Below are positions 44,099 to 53,464 of a DNA stretch of 64,000 nucleotides, in pieces; positions within the stretch are counted from its first letter, which is position 1, and every line of letters begins with the position of its first letter. The position numbers were made by a program, and so were the translations under genes. Location of the stretch: NCBI GenBank assembly GCA_937916085.1, contig CALGGO010000034.1, forward strand, positions 52,559 through 116,558. Direction: 5' to 3'. The stretch is from an uncultured Prevotellaceae bacterium (lineage in GTDB: Bacteria > Bacteroidota > Bacteroidia > Bacteroidales > Muribaculaceae). Under the pieces are notes generated by a model. That model saw only the letters and a program-made list of their open reading frames with translations. It was not told the origin of the DNA and did not search any database.

Positions 44099-45214
44099 TT
44101 ATTTCGCTATTTGCAGCACTTTATCTACTATTTTCTCGGCTGAGTCGCGCAGAGCCATCTTCGACACGTTCTCGCTAAGCATCTCGATGACGCGTTCTTC
44201 CTCTATCGTGTTAAGCATCACGTCAACAAGTTTGAAACCAGCGTCGCTGTCGGGTATCATCAAGGCGGCATTGCGGCCTACAAGTGCCATCGCGTTCTTG
44301 GTCTGATGATCCTCGGCAACATTGGGCGAAGGCACCAGCAGCGACGCCTTGCCTAGCAGCTGCAGCTCGCTGATGGAACTTGCCCCTGCACGTGAGATCA
44401 CCAGATTGGCAGCACGGTAGGCCAAGTCCATATTGCTGATGAACGGCATCTGCTTGATATTGGTGACCTGCGAGGAGATGAGGGCTTCGCGGCAACGCTC
44501 ATCATAGATTTTTCCCGACTGCCATATCACCTGGATATCGTCGTGACTGCCTATGGTGCGTAGCCCGGCGATGATGCTGTCGTTGATAGTGCGGGCACCT
44601 AAGCTACCGCCCACTATCAATATTGTGCGCTTTTCAGGGTCGAGGTCAAACGCCTTACGCGCTTCCTCGGGCGATGCCTCACACTCGAGCAACGAGCGGC
44701 GCACGGGATTTCCCGTGAGCACAATCTTCTCGGCGGGGAAGTAGCGTTCCATGCCCTCATAGGCCACACAGATGCACTGCGCCTTCTTGGCAAGCAGCTT
44801 GTTGGCAACGCCAGCAAAGGAGTTCTGCTCTTGCAGCAAGGTGGGGATGTCGTTTTTCTGGCACTCACGCAGCATGGGACCGCTGGCATAGCCACCTACG
44901 CCCACTGCCACATTGGGCTGGAACTCATCGAGAATGTCGCGAGCCATAGTCATGCTCTTCTTGAGCTGATACAGCACTTTTACATTGCGCCACAGGAGCT
45001 TTCGGTCAAAGCCCACCACCGGCAGACCCTTAATCTCATAGCCCGCCGCCGGCACGCGCTCCATTTCCATACGTCCCTCGGCGCCCACAAACAAGATATC
45101 GGCTTGCGGCACGCGGCGCTTTACTTCGTTGGCTATCGACAAGGCGGGAAAGATGTGCCCGCCTGTGCCGCCGCCACTTATCAACACTTTCAGTTTGTTA
45201 TGATTTCCACTCAT
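44099..45214 (-). CDS. murG: UDP-N-acetylglucosamine transferase MurG
   Basis: 371 residues. Glycine loop ISGGGTGGHIFPALSIA and the C-terminal donor-site motif SRAGASSISELQLLGKASLL fit MurG (GT28). It adds GlcNAc to lipid I to give lipid II on the inner face of the cytoplasmic membrane. The start overlaps the end of ftsW by 17 bp. Confidence 0.97.
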   Translation of the reverse strand: MSGNHNKLKVLISGGGTGGHIFPALSIANEVKRRVPQADILFVGAEGRMEMERVPAAGYEIKGLPVVGFDRKLLWRNVKVLYQLKKSMTMARDILDEFQPNVAVGVGGYASGPMLRECQKNDIPTLLQEQNSFAGVANKLLAKKAQCICVAYEGMERYFPAEKIVLTGNPVRRSLLECEASPEEARKAFDLDPEKRTILIVGGSLGARTINDSIIAGLRTIGSHDDIQVIWQSGKIYDERCREALISSQVTNIKQMPFISNMDLAYRAANLVISRAGASSISELQLLGKASLLVPSPNVAEDHQTKNAMALVGRNAALMIPDSDAGFKLVDVMLNTIEEERVIEMLSENVSKMALRDSAEKIVDKVLQIAK

Positions 45215-46535
45215 TTTTTACAGGTATTTCTGATGGATTACGGGCATCAAGACCGCTAGGCAGATTGTTGCCGTCATCCTTGTTCTTTCCATTTACATTG
45301 TTGGCGATAGTGCGGCTCACACTAAGCATCACACCAATAGCAATACTGTTAACTAATATTGATGTGCCACCCTTGGAGATTAGCGGCAACGGCTCGCCCG
45401 ACACGGGGAACACCCCCGTGTTAATCGCCATGTGGAACAGCGCCTGGAACGTGATCATTGCCGCCATGCCGATGATGAGCAGCGCCGGTAGCACACGGTG
45501 ACATCGCCGCGCTATCATCGCCGCTCGCGACAGCAGCCACAGATACAAGATTATCAAGAAGATGCCTCCCACAAAACCTATCTCCTCCATAATAATAGAG
45601 AATATGTAGTCGCTGAAGGCAAGAGGCAAGCGGCTGCACTCACGCGAGTTGCCTATGCCCACGCCCCACAGTCCGCCATGCGCCTGTGCCATGATGGAGA
45701 ACATCTCCTGGGAGTTCTCGCTATTGACCGAGTCGTTGATAAGCTCATCGCGGTGAAGCCAGTTATAGATGCGGCCTTTGCGCATGCTGTGGCGATCCAC
45801 AACCTTATTTTTATCGACATTAGCACCCTTGTTGTCTTGAATAGCTGTTACCTGACGCATATTCTCCTCGCGCTTTTCACTGAGGTCTTTCCACACCCAG
45901 AACAATCCACCCACAACAGCATATATCGCCAACACGGCAAGCAACTTCTTGACACGCGCTCCACCCACTACAAACATTGCCGCACTGATGGCCATAAGCA
46001 GCAGCGTGTTGGTAAGACCGCTGTTAATCATCAACGCGCCAAAAACTGCCACTAAGGCTGCCGACACGGCAACTCCCTTAGTCGAGACGTCACGGTCGCC
46101 CTGGTTCTTAGCCATGATATAGGCTAGGGCCGTTACCGCCGAGAGCTTTGCCAACTCCGACGGTTGCACCGACAAGCCTATTAAAGGTATCGTGAACGCA
46201 CGTTGCGCGCCATTGACCACCTCACCAGCCACCAGCACATAGATTAGTGCCACCATGGTGAAAATCCACAGCAAGGGGATAAGCACAAGCAGCAGCACCT
46301 TGTTGTTGTAGTTGATGCGGCTCAAGCCAATGACGAAAAATGAGCCTAAGAGCAGAAACGCCACCTGCTTGATGATGGGCTCATACACTCCCATCAGAGC
46401 CACGTCGCGGCTCGAAGCAGAATAAGACTCCACTATCGACACCACCACCAGGGTGAGGTAGATACCCCAAATCCATGGGTCGCCATAGCGCATGGTCATT
46501 TCCCTGTATCTCGATATTTTCTCTTTCTCACTCAT
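45198..46535 (-). CDS. ftsW: SEDS-family septal glycosyltransferase FtsW
   Basis: 445 residues with about ten membrane segments. Conserved SEDS blocks are QPSELAKLSAV, AHGGLWGVGIGNSRE and GEPLPLISKGGTS. It polymerises lipid II into glycan at the septum together with the class B PBP encoded upstream in this cluster. A large extracytoplasmic loop lies between about 215 and 285. Confidence 0.95.
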   Translation of the reverse strand: MSEKEKISRYREMTMRYGDPWIWGIYLTLVVVSIVESYSASSRDVALMGVYEPIIKQVAFLLLGSFFVIGLSRINYNNKVLLLVLIPLLWIFTMVALIYVLVAGEVVNGAQRAFTIPLIGLSVQPSELAKLSAVTALAYIMAKNQGDRDVSTKGVAVSAALVAVFGALMINSGLTNTLLLMAISAAMFVVGGARVKKLLAVLAIYAVVGGLFWVWKDLSEKREENMRQVTAIQDNKGANVDKNKVVDRHSMRKGRIYNWLHRDELINDSVNSENSQEMFSIMAQAHGGLWGVGIGNSRECSRLPLAFSDYIFSIIMEEIGFVGGIFLIILYLWLLSRAAMIARRCHRVLPALLIIGMAAMITFQALFHMAINTGVFPVSGEPLPLISKGGTSILVNSIAIGVMLSVSRTIANNVNGKNKDDGNNLPSGLDARNPSEIPVKNEWKS

Positions 46536-46545
46536 ATCAGAATCC

Positions 46546-47883
46546 TTACTCTAAATTGTTTACACATTCCTTAAACTGCGCGCCACGGTCCTCGTAGCTC
46601 TTGAACAGGTCGAAGCTGGCGCAACATGGTGACAGCAGCACAGTGTTGCCGTCTTTAGCCAGCGCATGGCATTTCTCTACACATTCAGCCATGCTGCGGG
46701 CATCCTCTATCACGGGCACTTTGCCGTCGAAGAAGGCATGCAGCTTGCTGTTGTCAACTCCCAAGCACACCAAGGCGACAACTTTCTCTTTCACAAACTC
46801 CTCTATCTCGCTGTAGTCGTTGCCTTTGTCTTTGCCGCCAAGAATGAGAACCACGGGGTCGGTCATGCTCTCAAGGGCATACCAGGTGGAGTTCACATTG
46901 GTGGCCTTGGAATCGTTGATATATCTCACGCCGTCAAGCGTGCGCACAAACTCCAGGCGGTGCTCCACAGCCTCGAAGTTGGCGAGCGCTTTACGGATGT
47001 TTTCTTTCTTGATATCGAGCAAGGTGGCACTGATACCTGCCGCCATCGAGTTGTAGATGTTGTGAAGGCCTTTCAGGGCCAGCTCACTGCTAGGCATCTC
47101 CCACTCGTCGCCTTCCACGTTAAAGCACAGCGTGCCATTGCTCAAGTAGGCAGTGCACGACTTGTCGTCACGGGCACTGAAGGGGAAGAAGCGCGCCTCG
47201 CTCTGGATGCTCTTGAGCTGAGCCGAGATGACGGGGTCGTCCTCCCAGTAGATGAAGGCGTCTTCGCTGGTCTGGTTCTGCATGATGCGGAACTTGGCAG
47301 CGGCATAGTTCTCCATCTTGTAGTCATAGCGGTCGAGGTGGTCGGGGGTGATATTGAGCATCACAGCAATATTGGCGCGGAAGTCATACATGTTGTCGAG
47401 CTGGAAGCTGCTCAGCTCAATGACATACACGTCGTGCTTCTCGGTTGCCACCTGCATAGCCAGACTCTTGCCGACATTACCGGCAAGACCCACATTCAGC
47501 CCTGCTTCCTTCAAGATGTGATAGGTGAGCAAGGTTGTGGTGGTCTTGCCGTTACTGCCGGTGATACATACCATTTTAGCATCGGTATAACGGCCTGCAA
47601 ACTCTATCTCAGAGATCACAGGAATGTTTTTAGCCATCGCTTTGGCGATAAGCGGCGCCGTAAGGGGCACTCCAGGGCTTTTCACTATCTCGTCGGCTGC
47701 CAGCACCTTTTCCTCGGTGTGGTGGCCTTCTTCCCAAGCGATTTCCCACTTGTCGAGAATTTCCTTGTAGCGCGGAGCTATGGTTCCCATATCGGTGAGC
47801 CACACCTCCATACCCTTAACTTTGCCTAGCACGGCAGCTCCAACGCCGCTCTCTCCGCCTCCTATTACTACTAAACTTTTCAT
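46546..47883 (-). CDS. murD: UDP-N-acetylmuramoylalanine--D-glutamate ligase
   Basis: 445 residues. GGGESGVGAA at the N-terminus, the ATP loop ITGSNGKTTTTLLTY, YINDSKATNVNSTWYALES and LSPCCASFDLFKSYEDRG are MurD hallmarks. It adds D-Glu to UDP-MurNAc-L-Ala. It lies 10 bp before ftsW. Confidence 0.97.
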   Translation of the reverse strand: MKSLVVIGGGESGVGAAVLGKVKGMEVWLTDMGTIAPRYKEILDKWEIAWEEGHHTEEKVLAADEIVKSPGVPLTAPLIAKAMAKNIPVISEIEFAGRYTDAKMVCITGSNGKTTTTLLTYHILKEAGLNVGLAGNVGKSLAMQVATEKHDVYVIELSSFQLDNMYDFRANIAVMLNITPDHLDRYDYKMENYAAAKFRIMQNQTSEDAFIYWEDDPVISAQLKSIQSEARFFPFSARDDKSCTAYLSNGTLCFNVEGDEWEMPSSELALKGLHNIYNSMAAGISATLLDIKKENIRKALANFEAVEHRLEFVRTLDGVRYINDSKATNVNSTWYALESMTDPVVLILGGKDKGNDYSEIEEFVKEKVVALVCLGVDNSKLHAFFDGKVPVIEDARSMAECVEKCHALAKDGNTVLLSPCCASFDLFKSYEDRGAQFKECVNNLE

Positions 47884-47941
47884 TACTTTTAAAAACTCGT
47901 TTTCTATGATGACTCAATTTTTTTATCTCGTTTTATCTCTA

Positions 47942-49294
47942 TTATCTCACTTTAAGTGTTATTATCGTCAATGCCGCAAGAATGATGGTGAAAATCCAGA
48001 AACGCAGCGTGATTTTCGACTCGTGGAACCGGTTATGGGGCCAGTTGCGGAACACATACTTGCACTCGGGGTCCAAATCCTTGTCGAGCTTGCGGAAATT
48101 ATCGTGAATGGGGGTCGAACGGAACACCCTCACTTTCTTGCCCTTGCGCTTGTAGTACTTGAACACCTGGGTCTGGATAATCACTGTGAGGCTCTCCATC
48201 AGGAACACGCCACACAAAATGGGCACCAGCAGCTCCTTGTGGATAATCACAGCACACACGCCAATGATACCGCCAATGGTGAGCGAACCCGTGTCGCCCA
48301 TAAACATCTGAGCGGGGTAGGCATTATACCACAGGAAACCTATCAATGCCCCGACGAAGGCGCACATAAACACCACAAGTTCCTGGCTGTCGGGGATATA
48401 CATAATATCGAGGTAGGAGGCATACTCGATGTTGGAACTCACATAGGCGAGTATGCCCAATGCTACACCGATAATCGCCGAATTACCTGCACACATGCCA
48501 TCCATGCCATCGTTGAGGTTGGCACCGTTGCTCACCGCAGTAACCACCAGGATTACCATCAGCACAAACAATGCCCATCCTGCTGCACCGCCCCATTTTC
48601 CCAACCACTTGGTGAAGTAGCCATAGTCAAGGTTGTGGTTCTTCACAAAAGGTATGGTGGTCTTAAGCGATTTCTCGGGCTTGTCTTTATGCACTACAAC
48701 AGCTTTGTTCTCGATTTTTGTGTCATTCTGGGAGTCAGAGGCTGCCGCATCAACGTCTTGTGGGTTTGACGTGATCACAGCCTCTTGCGTGGTGACTGTC
48801 ACGCGCTCTATGTTCTCATGCATCACCACATCGGGGCTGAGCCACAGCACAAGACCCACAATGAGACCTATACTCACCTGACCCACAATCTTGTATTTTC
48901 CCTTCAAGCCCTCTTTGTGCTTGCGGTAAATCTTGATATAGTCGTCGCAGAAGCCCAGGAAGCCTAGCCACACTGTGGTGATTATCATCAAGATAATATA
49001 GATGTTGCGCATGCGGCCCAGCAGCAGCACCGGCAGCAGGATGGCGGTGATAATCACCAAGCCACCCATCGAGGGCGTGCCCACCTTCTTCTCGCCGAAG
49101 GGGTCGATAGAAGAGTCGCGCTGGGTCTCACCAATCTTGCGCTTGCGCATGTAGTGGATGAACTTCTCTCCCAACCATGCCGAGAGAATTAGCGATAAAA
49201 TTAGCGTGAGCAGCGCACGAAATGAGATGTACTGCCACATGTGCGCGCCAGGAATATTGTATTGCTCTAAAAATCTAAAAAGGTAGTATAGCAT
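47942..49294 (-). CDS. mraY: Phospho-N-acetylmuramoyl-pentapeptide transferase MraY
   Basis: 450 residues with about ten membrane segments. KKVGTPSMGGL, NLNDGMDGMCAGNS (catalytic Asp cluster) and MFMGDTGSLTIGG are the MraY signatures. It transfers phospho-MurNAc-pentapeptide to undecaprenyl phosphate to make lipid I. Compared with E. coli (360 residues) it carries an extra hydrophilic stretch of about 70 residues near 170-240, after the VMHENIERV segment. Confidence 0.96.
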   Translation of the reverse strand: MLYYLFRFLEQYNIPGAHMWQYISFRALLTLILSLILSAWLGEKFIHYMRKRKIGETQRDSSIDPFGEKKVGTPSMGGLVIITAILLPVLLLGRMRNIYIILMIITTVWLGFLGFCDDYIKIYRKHKEGLKGKYKIVGQVSIGLIVGLVLWLSPDVVMHENIERVTVTTQEAVITSNPQDVDAAASDSQNDTKIENKAVVVHKDKPEKSLKTTIPFVKNHNLDYGYFTKWLGKWGGAAGWALFVLMVILVVTAVSNGANLNDGMDGMCAGNSAIIGVALGILAYVSSNIEYASYLDIMYIPDSQELVVFMCAFVGALIGFLWYNAYPAQMFMGDTGSLTIGGIIGVCAVIIHKELLVPILCGVFLMESLTVIIQTQVFKYYKRKGKKVRVFRSTPIHDNFRKLDKDLDPECKYVFRNWPHNRFHESKITLRFWIFTIILAALTIITLKVR

Positions 49295-49343
49295 AGCTTA
49301 TAGTTTTTAGTTCTTAGCTTTAAGTTGAGAAATTCATTGTGCA

Positions 49344-50831
49344 TTATGCATTGTGCATTAAACTAAGTTTCTCGGTCTCAAAAATCTTGGTTACCTCTTC
49401 TCGGTCGTTGAAGTGGTGCTTCACACCTTTAATCTCTTGGTAGTCCTCATGCCCCTTGCCGGCAATCATCACCACATCGCCACTCTGGGCAAGCTGGCAC
49501 GCCACCTTGATAGCCTGACGGCGGTCGGTGATAGTGAGGGTAGTGGGCTGCTTCTCGGCAGGCACGCCCACTTGCATCTCACGCAGAATCTCGTCGGGGT
49601 CCTCATTGCGGGGATTGTCGCTGGTGAGTATCACACGGTCGCTGCGCAGGGCGGCCTCGCGGGCCATGATGGGGCGCTTCCCCTTGTCGCGGTTGCCGCC
49701 GCAGCCACACACCGTTATGAGCTGTCCCTTGCCCTTGAGCACCTCGTTTACCGAGTCAAGCACATTGATGAGTGCGTCGGGGGTGTGGGCATAATCCACG
49801 ATGGCGATGTAGCCGCGTGGCGACCTCAACGTCTGGAAGCGTCCTGCCACAGGCACGAGTTTGCTCATCGACACAAGCACCTCGTCGCGATTCCATCCCA
49901 ACAGCAGTCCTGCCGCATAAACGGCAGTGAGGTTATAAGCGTTGAACCTGCCAGTGAACATTACCTCAAGCTCGGTGTCGTTGATGATGAGCGAGGTGCC
50001 GTCAAGGCGGTCTTCCACTACTCGGCACTTGAAGTCGGCAAGCGACCGCAGCGAGTAAGTATATTTCTTGGCTTTGGTGTTCTGAACCATTACTGTTCCC
50101 ACTTTGTCATCGACATTCACTACAGCAAAAGCGTCGCTGCCTAGCGCGTCGAAGAACATCTTCTTGGCGGCGATGTATTTGTCAACGGTGCCGTGATAGT
50201 CGAGGTGGTCACGTGTGAGGTTGGTGAAGATGCCGCCGGCAAACTTCAAGCCATCGATGCGGTGCTGGTCACAAGCGTGAGAGCTAACCTCCATGAAGGC
50301 ATAGTCACAGCCAGCCTCCACCATGTCGTGGAGCAAGCGGTTAAGGGTCAGGTGGTCGGGCGTGGTCTGCTTGGCGGGTTCCACTTTCTCGTCGATAATA
50401 TTCTGAACGGTTGACAGCAAGCCAGCCTTATATCCCAGCAAGCGGGCGAGCTCATAGAGCAAGGTGGCGATAGTTGTCTTGCCGTTGGTGCCGGTAACGC
50501 CCACCAGGCGAAGCTTCGACGACGGGTGGTCATACCATGCGCTGGCAAGATGCGCCAGGGCAACGTTGCTGTCGGGCACACGGATGTATGTCACTTGTGG
50601 CGACAGCTCCTCGGGGAGCGTCTCGCACACTACCGCGGCGGCACCATTATGAGCCACTTGCCCCAGGAACTGATGAGCATCGACTGTCACGCCGCGCACC
50701 GCCACGAATAGGCAGCCTTCGGTCACCAGCCTGGAGTCGCACACCACGTTGGTTATCATCTTGGAGGCATCGCCAGTCACTTGCAGCACCTCGATGTCTC
50801 TTAACAGTGTTTCTATTGTTTTAGCCTTCAT
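49344..50831 (-). CDS. murE: UDP-MurNAc-tripeptide synthetase MurE
   Basis: 495 residues. ATP loop GVTGTNGKTTIATLLYE, YAHTPDALINVLDSV and TSDNPRNEDP are seen. The DNPR motif is the one associated with meso-diaminopimelate specificity, so the cell wall is predicted to be of the DAP type. The enzyme adds the third residue to UDP-MurNAc-dipeptide. It lies 20 bp after ftsI. Confidence 0.96.
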   Translation of the reverse strand: MKAKTIETLLRDIEVLQVTGDASKMITNVVCDSRLVTEGCLFVAVRGVTVDAHQFLGQVAHNGAAAVVCETLPEELSPQVTYIRVPDSNVALAHLASAWYDHPSSKLRLVGVTGTNGKTTIATLLYELARLLGYKAGLLSTVQNIIDEKVEPAKQTTPDHLTLNRLLHDMVEAGCDYAFMEVSSHACDQHRIDGLKFAGGIFTNLTRDHLDYHGTVDKYIAAKKMFFDALGSDAFAVVNVDDKVGTVMVQNTKAKKYTYSLRSLADFKCRVVEDRLDGTSLIINDTELEVMFTGRFNAYNLTAVYAAGLLLGWNRDEVLVSMSKLVPVAGRFQTLRSPRGYIAIVDYAHTPDALINVLDSVNEVLKGKGQLITVCGCGGNRDKGKRPIMAREAALRSDRVILTSDNPRNEDPDEILREMQVGVPAEKQPTTLTITDRRQAIKVACQLAQSGDVVMIAGKGHEDYQEIKGVKHHFNDREEVTKIFETEKLSLMHNA

Positions 50832-50851
50832 ATCTTTATCTCCTAATATAA

Positions 50852-52948
50852 TTATATATCTAAGGTCAGATTTATCATCGCACCCTTGTTGAACGCTGTG
50901 CCTGCGGGAAGACTCTGGTTCACCACACGGCCGGTACCGTTGAAGCGCACATTCAAGCCCACCTTCTCAAGACAAGCCAGCGCCTCACGAATTGTCATGC
51001 CACACACATTGGGGACTCCCGATACCGGGCGCGAGGGAGCGCTGAACATCGTTGCCTCCGACGAACCCAGGAAACTGCGCAAGTCGCTAAGCAAACCGCC
51101 ATTGCTCTGATAGAACAAGGTGGGATTCTTTTGGTAATGAGTCTTGGTGGAGGTAGTGCGATTAAGCGCTGATGAAGAATCGTAGTTGTCGTTAATGTCA
51201 AGCATGCCACGGGCATACATCTTTGCTGCAATGTTGTGCAGCACCAGACCACTGCTGGCGGCAGCGCCACGGTTGGCGCCTCGCATCAGCACGATGCAAC
51301 TGTATTTGGGAGCATTGTAGGGGAAGAAACCGCAAAACGCCAGACGCTTCTCCTCGCTATAGGTGCCATCTTCACGCACGGTATAGGCGGTACCTGTCTT
51401 GCCGGCAATCTTCACATTATCGTCCTGAACCCAACGGCGCGCGGTGCCTGAATTGCCCCACACCACATCATACAGCATGATGCGCAACTTCTCGGCATTC
51501 TCGGGACTGCACACCTGCTGGCGCACGTAGGTGACGGGAACGATAGAGTCGTGGTCGCTGCCGGGACGGGTGAGCTTCTTTACTAGGTGGGGACGCACAT
51601 ACTTGCCGTCGTTGGCAATAGCGTTATACATGGCGAGGGTGTGCAACGGCGGTATGAGAGTGGCGTAGCCATAGGCCATGCGCGTGAGTGCCACACGGTC
51701 CCAATTGGCACGCCCCAGTTTTGCAATCTTGGGTTCCTGCTCGCCGCCAATGCCTGAATTGAAGGGGTCAAAGAATCCCATCTCCTCCAGCCTCTGCCTG
51801 AAACCATCAGGGTTTTTCTCATATTTCTTGAGGATAATCTTCGCCATGCCCACATTGCTCGACATCTCTATAATCTGTCGTGGCGTCATGGCACCACCAT
51901 GTGAGTCCTTGATTATGCTCCCACCATATTCCATTACCGAACTGCCATTGGCAACAACCGCGTTGATGTCGTCAACGATGCCGTCTTCCAGAGCCACCAT
52001 CATCGAGATGGGCTTCATCACCGAGCCAGGCTCGTAGCCCAGCACGGCATTGTTGCGGCCCTCGTAGTAGTCCTGGAGCTTGTCGCTCCACTCCAGGTTG
52101 GAGATAGCCTTAATCTCGCCGGTGTGCACCTCCATCAACACACAGGTGCCCCACACGGCATCGGTCTCTTTGCACACCTTGTAAAGTTCGTTTTCCACGA
52201 TGTCTTGCAACTGCACGTTGATGGTCGTGGTGATGTCATAGCCGGGCACTGCCGGTGTGCTCTCCCAGTCAACAATGCGATTTGTGAGCTGGATGCGGCG
52301 CTTCACGCCAGGCACACCGTAGAGCAGTGAGTCGAGGGCCATCTCCAGCCCCGACCGGCCATGCTGTCCTTCCATGTTTTCCACCTCACCCACATTGCCA
52401 ATGCTTCGTGAAGCCATCGACCCATAGGGTTTTACTCGTTTTACTGTGGGGTCGGAATAGAAGCCGTTCTTATTCTTTGGCATGTTGAGGAACGGAAATG
52501 ATTTAAGGCGTAAAAACTGTGCATGTGTTAATCCGGTAAACAATGGATAGACTTTATTTTTGTGGGCTTCATACTGAGCCATTAATTCTTTCTTCCAATC
52601 TTTGGCACTTTTCTTATTCTCACAGAACACCTGAAGACTGTCGCATAACGCATTGACACTATCCTTGAACTCGCTGCGCGCAAAGCCCTCGCACGACCAG
52701 TCGATGCGTGCGGTATAATAGTTAAGGTTGGCGGCTAGCACACTGCCGTTGTCCGAGAGCAGGCGACCGCGCTCTGGAGGCAGGATGGTCTCTTTGGTTA
52801 GCAGGCTATCGGCTTTGTTGTTCCATGACTTGGAATCTACAACCGAAATCTTGAACATATTGTAGATAATCGCCGAGGAAAAAAGCAAAATCACCGCAAT
52901 TACAAAGAGGTAGCGAAGCAGGATGTGTTGTTTGTTGGATGTTTTCAT
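50852..52948 (-). CDS. ftsI: Class B penicillin-binding protein (FtsI/SpoVD-like) with PASTA domain
   Basis: 698 residues. An N-terminal membrane helix (FVIAVILLFSSAIIYNMF) is followed by a dimerisation domain and a transpeptidase with catalytic SVMK (in YEPGSVMKP), SSN (EMSSNVGMA) and KTGT (AGKTGTAYT). The last ~65 residues form one PASTA domain (VPNVCGMTIREALACLEKVG). It cross-links septal peptidoglycan with FtsW and overlaps ftsL by 4 bp. Confidence 0.95.
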   Translation of the reverse strand: MKTSNKQHILLRYLFVIAVILLFSSAIIYNMFKISVVDSKSWNNKADSLLTKETILPPERGRLLSDNGSVLAANLNYYTARIDWSCEGFARSEFKDSVNALCDSLQVFCENKKSAKDWKKELMAQYEAHKNKVYPLFTGLTHAQFLRLKSFPFLNMPKNKNGFYSDPTVKRVKPYGSMASRSIGNVGEVENMEGQHGRSGLEMALDSLLYGVPGVKRRIQLTNRIVDWESTPAVPGYDITTTINVQLQDIVENELYKVCKETDAVWGTCVLMEVHTGEIKAISNLEWSDKLQDYYEGRNNAVLGYEPGSVMKPISMMVALEDGIVDDINAVVANGSSVMEYGGSIIKDSHGGAMTPRQIIEMSSNVGMAKIILKKYEKNPDGFRQRLEEMGFFDPFNSGIGGEQEPKIAKLGRANWDRVALTRMAYGYATLIPPLHTLAMYNAIANDGKYVRPHLVKKLTRPGSDHDSIVPVTYVRQQVCSPENAEKLRIMLYDVVWGNSGTARRWVQDDNVKIAGKTGTAYTVREDGTYSEEKRLAFCGFFPYNAPKYSCIVLMRGANRGAAASSGLVLHNIAAKMYARGMLDINDNYDSSSALNRTTSTKTHYQKNPTLFYQSNGGLLSDLRSFLGSSEATMFSAPSRPVSGVPNVCGMTIREALACLEKVGLNVRFNGTGRVVNQSLPAGTAFNKGAMINLTLDI

Positions 52949-53325
52949 TGTTCATTAAGTTTAAATGGTGGTTCCTTTGATAAATTAAGATCTATTCCCA
53001 TCGAATCAACGTAGGTCTTCATCTGGCTCTCGAGGATGCGAGAGTTGTAGCGCGAACTGGCGTCAACAAAATCGGTGCTCGCATTGTTGAGCATCACCTT
53101 CATGGTTCCTAACTTTGCCTTGTCGCTCTGGTAAACGTACTTGTTGGAGATATACATCAGCATCATCACCGTGCCGGCAACCACATAAATCCAGTAGCGC
53201 TTGAAAAAAACAAGCGTGAGAAAGGTGCGACCCTGCAACACGCGCTGAATCAGCACAATGGGGTTGAGGGTAAAGCTATCCTCGCTTTTCTCTTTATTCT
53301 GTTTTTTCTTACTACTCTTTGCCAT
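52945..53325 (-). CDS. ftsL: FtsL-like divisome protein
   Basis: 126 residues: a basic N-terminal tail (SSKKKQNKEKSED), one membrane helix (about 45-62: YWIYVVAGTVMMLMYISN), and a periplasmic region with helical character. It is identified mainly by architecture and its position between rsmH and ftsI; the family diverges too fast for motif recognition. It would bridge FtsQ to FtsW/FtsI. Confidence 0.8.
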   Translation of the reverse strand: MAKSSKKKQNKEKSEDSFTLNPIVLIQRVLQGRTFLTLVFFKRYWIYVVAGTVMMLMYISNKYVYQSDKAKLGTMKVMLNNASTDFVDASSRYNSRILESQMKTYVDSMGIDLNLSKEPPFKLNEQ

Positions 53326-53464
53326 ATCAGTGATGTGCTATTATATAATTTACAATCTTAAATCGTGTGGTCTAAAAAAGTGCCTAATCTCTAATCGCGC
53401 GAAGCGCAAGTAATCTCTAATCGGCGCACAGCGCAACTAATCCCTAATCGGCGCACAGCGCCAA
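53326..53464. repeat. Tandem repeats derived from the rsmH 3' end
   Basis: Imperfect copies of CTAATCGGCGCACAGCGC follow the rsmH stop. The last codons of rsmH themselves read AACTAATCGGTGCGCAGC on the plus strand, so the array looks like slippage or expansion of the gene's 3' edge. Confidence 0.75.

Noticed and set aside
46666..47829. 387-codon plus-strand frame opposite murD
   Set aside because: Antisense to intact murD; composition typical of shadow frames.
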